A stretch of 64,000 nt of DNA, from positions 61,094 to 125,093 of the forward strand of contig CAVCFO010000002.1 in NCBI GenBank assembly GCA_963601575.1, given 5' to 3'. Of the stretch, positions 33,218 through 41,790 are shown piece by piece. The DNA comes from CAG-238 sp963601575 (GTDB lineage Bacteria > Bacillota > Clostridia > Peptostreptococcales > Anaerovoracaceae). Position numbers and translations under genes: made by a program. Below the pieces are notes generated by a model that was given only the letters and a program-made list of their open reading frames with translations, made no database searches and was not told the DNA's origin. The number at the start of each line of letters is the position of its first letter. Position 1 is the first letter of the stretch.

Positions 33218-33246
33218 ATTATATCAATTCATGCGTACAATAGCAA
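33218..33246 (-). promoter_or_regulatory. Promoter of relBE
   Basis: On the minus strand TTGCTA (33246-33241), 17 bases, TATAAT (33223-33218), about 57 bases before relB. Confidence 0.65.
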
Positions 33247-33274
33247 TACATTTTCGCATTTTATCAGGCAGATA

Positions 33275-33294
33275 GGCTCGAACCCGAGAGGGCG
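33275..33294. repeat. 20-bp direct repeat, right copy, flanking relBE
   Basis: Identical to 32511-32530. The two copies enclose the relBE genes and their promoter in a 744-base interval, outside of which no other toxin-antitoxin sequence is seen. Confidence 0.8.
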
Positions 33295-33392
33295 TCCCTT
33301 CGGATTTTATCTCCCGTTTATATCCTGTTCCTACTTTATTTAAAGTCTGTTTGTATACTCTTCCCATACATCAAATGGGAGGTATCAAATAT

Positions 33393-34502
33393 ATGAACAG
33401 CAATTCTGAAATCTATAAAAACTCACTCGCCAAGAACTCGTGCGCCGCCGTAGTTATTCCGGCTTTTGAGCCGACGGACTGCCTGGTGGATCTGGTTAAA
33501 GACATCTCTCGTCTGCCGATTGAAATCATTGTCGTCGATGACGGCAGCAACTCGCAGTGCAGCAGTATATGGTATGAACTAATTCCTCATGCGACCATTC
33601 TTCATCATCCCCATAATCTTGGAAAAGGCAAGGCGCTCAAAACTGCATTTGCCCATATAAAATACGCTTTGCCGGATATTCGGATAATCGCAACGATGGA
33701 TGCAGACGGGCAGCATCTTCCGCAAGACATGATAAATGTCATAAATGCAGCCCACAGCCACCCTCGCACGCTGATTCTCGGAAGCCGCGGGCTGAAAAAA
33801 GACGTCCCTCTGCGTTCAAAATTAGGTAACGGCATCACAAGATTTGTATTTTCTGCGGTTTCAAAAACCAAAGTTCACGATACCCAGACCGGCCTTCGGG
33901 CTTTCGACCGCACGCTTTTGGATTATATGCTGGAAGAAGCCGGCAATCGATACGAGTACGAGATGAACGTGCTGCTGCATTGCAGACAAAACTCTATCCC
34001 TATAATCGAAATTCCCATTCAAACCGTATACGCAGACGAAAAAAATTCCACGTCACACTTTGACACAGTCCGCGATTCGCTGAGAATTTACAAACATATC
34101 TTCATTTTTGCAGGATCGTCATTTGTAAGCTTTCTGGCAGACTATATCTTCTTTATTCTAATGAATTCGGTTCTGCCGGCAGGGACATACTTTTTGGTGC
34201 TATCCAACGTTACCGCACGCTTTGGGAGCGCCGCCTTAAATTATTATTTGAACAGCAAAGTGGTTTTTAAGCAAAACGGCAAAGCGACCACCGCCCTTGA
34301 ATATGCGCTCCTTGCGGTAGGTATATTATTCGCCAACACGCTTTTGCTCACCTTTTTCGCAGATATACTGAACATTCCTGCGAGTCTTGCAAAAATTATG
34401 ACCGAACTTACGCTGTTTATAATAAGTTTTGCCGTGCAGTCCTGCGTAATTTTCAGAAAAAGTAGCCTCAAAACACAAGCAGGCGGGAGCGCCCAGCCAT
34501 GA
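33393..34502 (+). CDS. Family 2 glycosyltransferase fused to GtrA-like membrane domain
   Basis: The 369-residue protein starts at ATG 33393 with GGGAGG upstream. Residues 1-220 form a GT-A glycosyltransferase of the dolichol-phosphate-mannose synthase type (VVIPAFEPTD, IIVVDDGSN, ATMDADGQHLPQDM, LGSRGLKKDVPLRSKLGNG, DTQTGLRAF). Residues 235-355 hold four membrane helices of a GtrA-like domain. It probably loads a sugar onto an undecaprenyl carrier and helps flip it for cell-surface polymer decoration. It overlaps the next gene by 4 bases, forming an operon with the glycosidase. Confidence 0.88.
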   Translation: MNSNSEIYKNSLAKNSCAAVVIPAFEPTDCLVDLVKDISRLPIEIIVVDDGSNSQCSSIWYELIPHATILHHPHNLGKGKALKTAFAHIKYALPDIRIIATMDADGQHLPQDMINVINAAHSHPRTLILGSRGLKKDVPLRSKLGNGITRFVFSAVSKTKVHDTQTGLRAFDRTLLDYMLEEAGNRYEYEMNVLLHCRQNSIPIIEIPIQTVYADEKNSTSHFDTVRDSLRIYKHIFIFAGSSFVSFLADYIFFILMNSVLPAGTYFLVLSNVTARFGSAALNYYLNSKVVFKQNGKATTALEYALLAVGILFANTLLLTFFADILNIPASLAKIMTELTLFIISFAVQSCVIFRKSSLKTQAGGSAQP

Positions 34503-35518
34503 GTCGTAACACGAAATGTAAAGGAAAATTTATTCGTCGCAGTGCCGGCTTGCTTCTTTCTGTTTTCCTCGCCATAGACCTGCTGGTAGGCGCGGCGTTG
34601 GTTTTCGCAGATTATTTTTATACTTATGCCATGCCTCACCGTCTCGATTCTGTCGGTTCATACGTTCAGTATGCTGCCTCCCGGAGCGATTGGGGCGTGA
34701 AATTCAAAGACAAATTTTCGGATGAAACCATTTCTACGGGCATCTTATACAAAAGTCCGAATATTTCTGTGGAGCTTACAAGAAAAACCTACGATTCACG
34801 GTTCTTAGACAAAACCGCAAAAGGCAAACACATAAAATACGGCACAAAGATTTCCTATATTGTTGCCGATATTTATATTCGAAACATTGAATGCCTGCAA
34901 AGTGCATTTGCCAAGGACACATACGGGGTCGGTTACAGCGAAAAAATTTCCGATATCTCAACGAGGCTTCAATCGGTACTGGCGATCAACGGAGATTCCT
35001 ATAGCAATAACCGTCACAAAGAAAATGGCACGATTATTCGGAACGGCATCGTGTACAGAATTGCAGATTCCACCGAAGAAACCTGTGTCTTGTACCACGA
35101 CGGCAAAATGAAAATATATCCGCCGGATAAGTTTGATCCGCAAAAAGTGATTGCAGAGGGTGCCTGGCAGACTTGGGTTTTCGGTCCAAGTCTTCTTGAC
35201 AAAAACGGAAAGGCAAAAACGGATTTTCTTACATGGAAATACATCAAACAAGGACATCCCAGAACCGCTCTCGGATATTACGAGCCGGGGCACTACTGTT
35301 TTCTGATAGTTGACGGTCGGCAGCCCGGTTATTCGCGAGGCATGTTTCTTGAGGAAATGTCAAAGCTCTTTGAGTCGCTTGGATGCAAAGCCGCTTATAA
35401 TCTTGACGGCGGTCATAGTTCCTTTATGCTGATGAAAAGTAAGATCGTAAGTCATCCGTACAGGCCAAAGAGAGAAATCAGCGACGGAATATTTATATGT
35501 GAACCGGAGGTAAAATAA
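34499..35518 (+). CDS. Phosphodiester glycosidase family protein (NAGPA-like)
   Basis: The 339-residue protein has an N-terminal membrane anchor or signal (about 15-40). The domain seen in N-acetylglucosamine-1-phosphodiester glycosidase follows, with RTALGYYEPGHYCFLIVDGR, QPGYSRGMFLEEM and the hallmark NLDGGHSSFM near 300. Bacterial members act outside the cell on sugar phosphodiesters of wall polymers. It sits between a lipid-linked-sugar transferase and a small membrane protein, with start/stop overlaps on both sides, so a role in surface polysaccharide modification is likely. Confidence 0.85.
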   Translation: MSRNTKCKGKFIRRSAGLLLSVFLAIDLLVGAALVFADYFYTYAMPHRLDSVGSYVQYAASRSDWGVKFKDKFSDETISTGILYKSPNISVELTRKTYDSRFLDKTAKGKHIKYGTKISYIVADIYIRNIECLQSAFAKDTYGVGYSEKISDISTRLQSVLAINGDSYSNNRHKENGTIIRNGIVYRIADSTEETCVLYHDGKMKIYPPDKFDPQKVIAEGAWQTWVFGPSLLDKNGKAKTDFLTWKYIKQGHPRTALGYYEPGHYCFLIVDGRQPGYSRGMFLEEMSKLFESLGCKAAYNLDGGHSSFMLMKSKIVSHPYRPKREISDGIFICEPEVK

Positions 35519-35754
35519 TGAGGAAAATATACTTTATTCTGCTTAATCTGTCCATTGCGCTTGCGCTGTGCTTTCTGACCTTTGCCGTACTGGACTGGTA
35601 CAATCCTCTCATGGGATTCACCACCAATTCTTTTTCGGCAAAGCTTCTCGTGCTGCTGTGCCTTTCCACAATAGCGTCTTCCTCTATCACGCTCCACGGT
35701 GCTTTGCGTAACCGTAATAATCAAAAAAGAGAAATGAGGTCTGAACATGAATAA
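35518..35754 (+). CDS. Small two-helix membrane protein
   Basis: The 78-residue product has helices at about 4-26 and 42-60 and a basic tail. It shares one base with the preceding stop and overlaps the P-type ATPase frame by 8 bases. No family is recognised. Its position in a tightly overlapped operon suggests a partner of the glycosidase or of the former ATPase. Confidence 0.6.
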   Translation: MRKIYFILLNLSIALALCFLTFAVLDWYNPLMGFTTNSFSAKLLVLLCLSTIASSSITLHGALRNRNNQKREMRSEHE

Positions 35755-37250
35755 TGCGACGAAAACGATATCGCATATTTTGCGAGATAATATATGCAGC
35801 TTTTTTAATCTGCTGAACTTCCTGATTTTGTGCTCACTGGTAGCGGTGGGCGCATGGAAGAACACGCCATTCTTTCTTGTCATCGTGCTGAACACCGCCA
35901 TCGGTATTACCCAGGAAATCAAAGCGAAACGACAGGTCGAGCGCCTAAGCCTGCTGACGCAGCCTGCCGTAACTATGCTCGTGGGCGGAAAAGAAAAGAC
36001 TGCTCGCGCAGAAGATGTCCAAAAAGGGGATTTGCTTCTTTTTGCCGCCGGCTCCGTTGTCTGTACCGACTGTCTGGTAAAAGAGGGACGGCTTGAAGTC
36101 AGCGAAGCGATTTTGACAGGGGAATCTGAAGCGGTGATAAAGCTTCCGGGTGATGAGCTTCTGTCAGGCAGCAGCGTAATTTCCGGCAAATGCAGGGCTG
36201 AGGCGCTCTGCCCTGCCACAGACTGTGCTGCCGCCAAAATGGTCGAAGAAGTAAAAAAGTCCAAAGGAAGCAGTTCGGAGCTTCTTTCTTCCATGAGGCG
36301 CGTTACGAAGTTCACCGGATTTTTTATCATTCCTCTTGGGACAGCCCTGTTTCTGCAAGCAGTTTTATTCCGAAGTGCTACCGTTGATACCGCTGTGGTT
36401 GCAACCGCCGCAGGGCTCCTCGGGATGCTGCCGAAAGGACTGGTTCTGCTCATCAGCATTGGTCTTGCCGTCGGTGTTATACGGCTTTCAAAGCAGAATG
36501 TACTCGTGCGGGATCTATATTCGCTGGAAAATCTGGCGCATTGCGATATTATCTGCCTTGATAAGACGGGCACGCTTACCGAGGGGAGCCTAGTTGTAGA
36601 AAGAGTCGATTTGAAAGCCGAAGAAAGGGAATTTAGGAAATTGATGGCTACTTATCTTGCATATACTGAGGACAATAATGCAACCTATAGTGCGCTGCTC
36701 TTCGCTTTCTGTCAAGCAGCGGCGGATACCTACGAAGTGTCGGGGACAGAGCCTTTTTCTTCGGAAAGAAAGTATTCTTCCGTTACTCTTGCAGATGGCA
36801 GAAGATTCATCATCGGCGCTCCGGAAAAGCTGTGCAAAGATATCTCTCCTGAGGTAAAAAGTATTATGTCGCAAGGCAGGCGTGTTCTGCTTGCCTCTGT
36901 ATGCGGTGAGGGCTGCCGTTTACATATTTGCTCCTGCCATGGGGATTGCCTCAAGTCAGATTGGACTGCTGCTATATCTTACCGTTGGGATTATCAGCCT
37001 CGCAGGAGTTTTCAAGGCAAGTCTGCCATTTAATGCGCTTCGCGCTTTTCTCAGCGCTGCGTCGGCAGCCATGTTTTTCTGCAGTGCCGCAATCTTCGCG
37101 CCGCTACTGCAGCTTCCGCTTTTGACAGCAAGGAGCGCGTTCTTTCTATCGCTTATCGGCGTTCCGGGCGTTTTGCTTGCCGCCGCCCCCATGCCTTTGT
37201 TTTTTTCGAAAACCTCTTCTCTTACTTTTGCCCTTTCTTTGGGCGGTTGA
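35747..37250 (+). pseudogene. Broken P-type ATPase (CtpE-like), internal deletion with frame change
   Basis: The first frame (35747-37033) has the N-terminal helices, the actuator motif TGES, the membrane segment GLLGMLPKGLVLL and the phosphorylation motif DKTGTLTEG. It resembles HAD-IC cation ATPases such as CtpE. After MSQGRRVLLASVCGEG the sequence loses register. The rest of the P-domain, including the expected GDGxND motif, is absent. A second frame (36882-37250) resumes with the last membrane helices (LLLYLTVGIISLAGVFKASL). The gene cannot make a working pump: a deletion of roughly 200-250 codons plus a frameshift is inferred from the family's usual length of about 800 residues. Confidence 0.75.
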
Positions 37251-37632
37251 GGCTTTTCGTGACTTTTTACCGTTGACTTCGCTGCTGGGTGCAGCCGTCA
37301 ATATTTTGCTTAATCTTATGCTGATCCCTTCGTCTCTGGGCATCTACGGCGCCGCAATTGCAACATTTTTCAGCTATTTTTTGGTTTTTCTTGTCCGTGC
37401 GAGGAGCGCGCGGCGATGGATCCCGTTTCGACTGTTCAAAAGACTTGTGTTTCTAAACACCCTGCTGCTTGCTATCCAGATTGCGTTCATCAATTTTGAA
37501 CTGCCCGGCAGACAGTGGGTTCAGGGGGCCGCGCTGCTTTTGCTTTTGCTGCTTAACTGCAAGCAGCTTTATACCATATTCCGCATATCGGTCCGCATTC
37601 TTTTTCGCAAAAAAGGCAAAAAAGGCGCATAA
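37237..37632 (+). pseudogene. C-terminal fragment of polysaccharide flippase (Wzx/MATE-like)
   Basis: From 37237 the frame reads FRDFLPLTSLLGAAVNILLN, LIPSSLGIYGAAIATFFSY and a basic end (ILFRKKGKKGA). This is the pattern of the last three to four helices of an oligosaccharide flippase. About three quarters of the protein (normally 450-500 residues) is missing and no start is present. It is joined directly to the ATPase remnant, so one large deletion probably removed the DNA between them. Its presence indicates this locus once encoded surface polysaccharide export. Confidence 0.7.
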
Positions 37633-37708
37633 AAAAGGAGACTGCTCCGGTTTTGTGTAAACTCAAAGCAATCTCCAAGTGGCAATCCTTACCCTTAATA
37701 TGCTTTAT

Positions 37709-38404
37709 TTAATACGCTTTCATTCGATATCCTGCGCCCCATACCGTCTGTATGTATTGGGGATTTGCCGGATCTTTTTCAATCTTTTCCCTGAGCCTGT
37801 TGATGTGAACGGCGATCGTTGCATTATCTCCCATCGCATCCATCCCCCAAACTTCTTCGTATAACCTCTCCCTGCTAAAGACAATGTCTACATGAAGCAT
37901 CATGAATAGCAGCAGCTCATATTCCTTATTTTTCAAAACGACTTCTCTGTCGTCTACATATACTCGATGGGTTTGCGTGTTAATGCAGATGCCTCCGATT
38001 CGTATTTCCGCCTGGGGCTTTTTGTTTCCCGACACCCGCTTGTATTGGGCTATATTTGCCTTGATTCTTGCCACCAGCACGCTGGGCGAAAATGGCTTTT
38101 CGATATAGTCGTCCGCGCCTAAGCCCAGCCCCACGATTTTGTCAATGTCCTCTCGCTTTGCGGTAACCATAATAATAGGTATGTTCAGCCGCTCCCTGAG
38201 TTTGCGGCAGATTGTAAGCCCGTCAATTTCCGGTAGCATCAAATCCAAAATAATCAAATCAAATTCTCCGGTCAGCCCTTTGTTCAGTCCCGAATAGCCG
38301 TCCTCGCAAATCGTCACGTCAAATCCCGACGCCGCGAGATAATCTCTTTCAATTGCGGCTATGTCTCTGTCGTCCTCAACAATCAAAATTTTCTCCATTT
38401 TCAC
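37709..38404 (-). CDS. OmpR/PhoB-type response regulator
   Basis: The 231-residue regulator has a receiver domain (acidic pair DD near 10-11, phosphorylation Asp in LIILDLMLPEIDG near 53, Lys in YIEKPFSP) and a C-terminal winged helix (from GGICINTQTHRVYV to IQTVWGAGYRM). Its start overlaps the kinase stop by 4 bases. It would control genes in response to the kinase; targets are not visible. Confidence 0.94.
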   Translation of the reverse strand: MKMEKILIVEDDRDIAAIERDYLAASGFDVTICEDGYSGLNKGLTGEFDLIILDLMLPEIDGLTICRKLRERLNIPIIMVTAKREDIDKIVGLGLGADDYIEKPFSPSVLVARIKANIAQYKRVSGNKKPQAEIRIGGICINTQTHRVYVDDREVVLKNKEYELLLFMMLHVDIVFSRERLYEEVWGMDAMGDNATIAVHINRLREKIEKDPANPQYIQTVWGAGYRMKAY

Positions 38405-39843
38405 ACCTCCACTGATGGCAAAGTAATGATTATACCAAGTCCGCCCGTCTGTCCTTTCTCGGCTTTTATGCTTCCGCCCATTCTTTGTATGCTCTTTGCG
38501 GTAATTGCAAGCCCAAGACCGCTTCCTCCGGCAGGGTTTCTTCTTGCCGGATCCGTCCGATAGAATACGTCAAAGAGTTTTCCCTGCGCTTCCTCCGAAA
38601 CCCCCGGGCCGTCATCCGTAAAGGTAAGCTTACACGTCCCGTCATATTTCTCCAAAGAAATGCTTACATTAGCTAACTCCTTTTCTTTATATTTTGCGCT
38701 GTTGTCCAATATATTTCTTATCGCCCTTCGGAGCTGCTGTTTGTCGGCTTTTACGCTGCAAGGGGCAAAGTCCTCTGCCGTGATCATCAGGGCTTTGCGC
38801 TCATACTCGCCTTGCACATCGCTTAGGAATTTCTTAATTTCCTGGTCGAGCCTGAATTTTGTCATTTCCATCGGAAATTCGTCCATTTCGATTTTGGAAA
38901 ATGTAAGCATCTGCTCTACCATCCGGTCAATATCTTCTGCCTTTCTCTTTATAGTAATGAGATATTTGTTCCTGTCCTCCTGCGTCTTTGCTATGCCGTC
39001 AAGCAATCCCTCAACATAGGCTTTTATTGATGTAAGGGGAGAACGTATATCGTGGGATATCCCTGCCATCAGTTCTTTTCGGCCTTCCTCGTTTTGTCGG
39101 GTGCGTTCCACCGAAGTTTTAAGTCTCACCGCCATGTCGTTAAATGCCTCACATGCCGGCTTAAACTCATCATTTCTGTCGTATGTTATTTGATAATCCA
39201 AATTGCCGTTTCCGATTTCCCCTGCTCCGTCTGTCAGTATGTCCAGCGGCTCCGCGATCCGCCTGAAGACGTGCTTTGTAAGAATCTTGTTGGTTATCAG
39301 GATAGTCAAAAGCACAAGAAAGAGTATTGTAGCTCCTGCCGCCACAATAACCGTTTTCAGGTCATTACTCATTCCCTTGCTTTGCGTGACCATTACAAAT
39401 ATATTGTAGTCCCTGCCGCCTACTTGCTCCACCGTTCTATAAATAACCCGGCCGCCGGCAGTTGCAACAGTTCCTTTCTCATCAAGTATCGAAATCGCCT
39501 CAATTAGCTTATCGTCGTCTTCTTCCTTATTGCCATAATCAAAGATTTTCTTGTTCCCCGAATATATTTCCATTCTTGAACTGCTTGCATCCAAAAGCTT
39601 CTTCAATGCAGCGGTTCCTTCATCGGTAAGGGTCTGGCCATCTTTTAGCGCACCCTCCGCAAGTTCTGCTGCAGCTCTTGTTCCGATGAAAAATTCTTCC
39701 TTCTCATCCATGCCATAATATGTTCCGCTTTCAACCATGTGAAATACGACGGCAATGCACCCGATGCCCACCAGAGCGGCAATCAGCACCGGTATGGCAA
39801 TCATGAGCAGATTAGATAAAAAAAGCCTTCTTTTAACAGTCAT
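38401..39843 (-). CDS. Sensor histidine kinase with HAMP domain
   Basis: The 480-residue kinase starts at ATG 39843 with AGAGG upstream; a TTG six codons earlier is less likely. Two membrane helices (about 10-35 and 170-195) enclose an outside sensor domain of about 130 residues. HAMP, HisKA (GISHDIRSPLTSIKAYVEG, His near 262) and HATPase (DNSAKYKE, FTDDGPGVSE, GSGLGLAI) follow. It phosphorylates the response regulator encoded next. The signal is unknown. Confidence 0.93.
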   Translation of the reverse strand: MTVKRRLFLSNLLMIAIPVLIAALVGIGCIAVVFHMVESGTYYGMDEKEEFFIGTRAAAELAEGALKDGQTLTDEGTAALKKLLDASSSRMEIYSGNKKIFDYGNKEEDDDKLIEAISILDEKGTVATAGGRVIYRTVEQVGGRDYNIFVMVTQSKGMSNDLKTVIVAAGATILFLVLLTILITNKILTKHVFRRIAEPLDILTDGAGEIGNGNLDYQITYDRNDEFKPACEAFNDMAVRLKTSVERTRQNEEGRKELMAGISHDIRSPLTSIKAYVEGLLDGIAKTQEDRNKYLITIKRKAEDIDRMVEQMLTFSKIEMDEFPMEMTKFRLDQEIKKFLSDVQGEYERKALMITAEDFAPCSVKADKQQLRRAIRNILDNSAKYKEKELANVSISLEKYDGTCKLTFTDDGPGVSEEAQGKLFDVFYRTDPARRNPAGGSGLGLAITAKSIQRMGGSIKAEKGQTGGLGIIITLPSVEV

Positions 39844-39989
39844 CCTTGCACATCCTCTCAACGTCGATTTTGTTTATCATAGTATATCACATATGGGCGC
39901 GCTGTTTATAAACATAATATAAAATAAAAATCCTGCCAGATGCCATGACTGCCATCGACGAGATGACTACAGCATAAAGCCTAACAGGA

Positions 39990-40107
39990 TTTTTCGGAAT
40001 TTTGTTGCACAGCCCTCTATAATTTTTAAGAATTTTGTTGCAATCGGCATATTTTTTATTGGAATTTTGTTGCACTTACCCTTGTATTTTTTGAGAATTT
40101 TGTTACA
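39990..40107. repeat. Four-copy periodic repeat upstream of AAA+ gene
   Basis: GAATTTTGTTGCA occurs at 39997, 40030 and 40062, and as GAATTTTGTTACA at 40095. The period is 32-33 bases, each copy preceded by T5-T6 two to four bases earlier. The last copy overlaps the probable -10 element TACAAT (40104-40109) of the downstream gene. Spacers differ. It looks like an operator array rather than coding DNA. Confidence 0.85.
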
Positions 40108-40132
40108 ATATATGATGAGGGAGGTGAATAAA

Positions 40133-41506
40133 ATGCTTGAAAGGAAATTATATTCCCGCCTAACAGCCTGGAAAAACTCAGAAAAGAAAAAAGCATTTTG
40201 CATTATCGGTGCGCGTCAAATCGGCAAAACGACACTTGTGCGTGAATTTGCACGCAATAGTTATAAATATTTCGCAGAAATAAATTTTATTACAGACCCA
40301 AAAGCCTCGGATATTTTTCGGGAAACCTTTGATGTCGAAACAATCATTACAAATTTAACCGCATATCTCAGAAAACCGTTAGTTCCCGGTGAAACCTTGA
40401 TTTTCTTTGATGAAATACAGAAATGCCCTCAGGTCAGAACCGCAATTAAGTTCCTTGTAGAGGACGGCAGGTTTGACTATGTGGAATCCGGCTCGCTTCT
40501 GGGTGTGAATTTTCAAGATGTTCCGTCTTTTCCGGTTGGTTTTGAAGAAATCCACGAAATGTATCCCATGGATTTTGAAGAATTTGCAATCGCAAACGGT
40601 GTTCAGCAGGAAACGCTCTCTTATCTTCATGACTGCTTCCATAGTCTAAAAGCCGTGAGCGAGTCGGTTCATGAAACTATGAAAAAACTTTTTTATGCAT
40701 ATATTGTTGTAGGCGGAATGCCTGAGGCTGTTCAAATCTTTGTGGATACTCATGATGTAGGAAAGGTTATTAACTTTCAAAACTCGATTCTGTCCCAATA
40801 CCGCCTTGACATTGCCCAATATGCCGGAAACGACGACAAAATAAAAATCAAGGCGATTTTTGACAGCATCCCTGCCCAGCTTGATGATAAAAATCGCAGG
40901 TTCATCGTGACTTCCCTGAAGCCCTCAGCAAGGCTTAATCGCTATGAAAACAGTTTCAAATGGCTTACCGATGCAGGAGTTGCGCTTGCCTGCTACAACA
41001 CAAGCATTCCCCAGCCGGCGCTTAAATTAAATGAAAAACGCAATTTGTTTAAGCTATATATGAATGATACGGGCTTACTCTGCGCGGCTTGTATGGAAAA
41101 CATTCAATTTGATATTTTAAGCGGGAATGTCGGTCTTAACCTGGGCAGCATTCTTGAAAATGTCATGGCTCAGCAAATCAAGGCAAACGGCTTTCCGCTA
41201 TACTATTTTGATTCAAAAAAATACGGCGAGCTTGATTTCGTAGTACAAAACGGACTACAAATTGACTTGATCGAGGTTAAGTCAGGAAAAGATTACAGGA
41301 GACATCCTGCATTGAACAAGGTGCTTTCCGTGAGCGATTGGAAATTTAAAAACGCCTATGTGCTTTGTCAGGATAATATAGACAGGCAGGATGGCATAAC
41401 CTACCTGCCTTGGTATCTTGCAATGTTCTTAAAGCCTGCGCAGATACCTGAGGGTATGATTTATAAGCCGGATTTGAGTGGGCTTGATATGCGCGAGGGA
41501 GATTGA
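40133..41506 (+). CDS. AAA+ ATPase with DUF4143 domain
   Basis: The 457-residue protein starts at ATG 40133 after GGGAGG. Walker A is GARQIGKT (26-33), Walker B LIFFDEIQKC near 97-106, and the C-terminal half is the DUF4143 region including LNLGSILENVMAQQ and a nuclease-like strand pair (YGELDFVVQNGLQIDLIEVK, a PD-(D/E)XK-like D...E-x-K). Such proteins are abundant in anaerobes; their function is unknown, perhaps defence or DNA transactions. The promoter (TTGTAT 40082, TACAAT 40104) is embedded in the repeat array. Confidence 0.88.
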   Translation: MLERKLYSRLTAWKNSEKKKAFCIIGARQIGKTTLVREFARNSYKYFAEINFITDPKASDIFRETFDVETIITNLTAYLRKPLVPGETLIFFDEIQKCPQVRTAIKFLVEDGRFDYVESGSLLGVNFQDVPSFPVGFEEIHEMYPMDFEEFAIANGVQQETLSYLHDCFHSLKAVSESVHETMKKLFYAYIVVGGMPEAVQIFVDTHDVGKVINFQNSILSQYRLDIAQYAGNDDKIKIKAIFDSIPAQLDDKNRRFIVTSLKPSARLNRYENSFKWLTDAGVALACYNTSIPQPALKLNEKRNLFKLYMNDTGLLCAACMENIQFDILSGNVGLNLGSILENVMAQQIKANGFPLYYFDSKKYGELDFVVQNGLQIDLIEVKSGKDYRRHPALNKVLSVSDWKFKNAYVLCQDNIDRQDGITYLPWYLAMFLKPAQIPEGMIYKPDLSGLDMREGD

Positions 41507-41790
41507 CATACTTTTGCAGCGGCACCTGATTTTTCGCCTTTTGTGAAGCCTATGCGCTGGCCCTCGTCGTAGCCGTCGAGTCTGGATATCTCGAGGTCTT
41601 CTTTTCTTGTCAGTTCTTTGAATAACATCTCCACAATCTCCGTTCCGTACTTATCCAGAAATTCTGTTCTGAGGAAATATTTCTTGAGGAAAACAATCCA
41701 GTCGTTGTCTTTTTCTTCCTCTGCCTGTTCCTCCGAGGTGTAGCGCATGAGTTTTTCCTCCATGCTTTCCGGAAGAATCCTGTCAAGCCA
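41461..41790 (-). pseudogene. Fragment of Rpn-type nuclease (C-terminal region)
   Basis: The frame carries EFLDKYGTEIVEMLFKELTR followed by KEDLEISRLDGYDEG and a GFTKGEK repeat. This is nearly identical to residues 255-300 of the Rpn protein encoded at 18497-19519. The catalytic N-terminal part is missing, and the sequence after GEK shifts to unrelated residues. Its 3' end overlaps the AAA+ gene end and its 5' end meets the yhgE stop. It is a dead relic of a second copy. Confidence 0.75.

Noticed and set aside
39990..40107. CRISPR array
   Set aside because: The conserved core is only 13 bases, the units 32-33 bases, there are four copies, and no cas genes are in the window.
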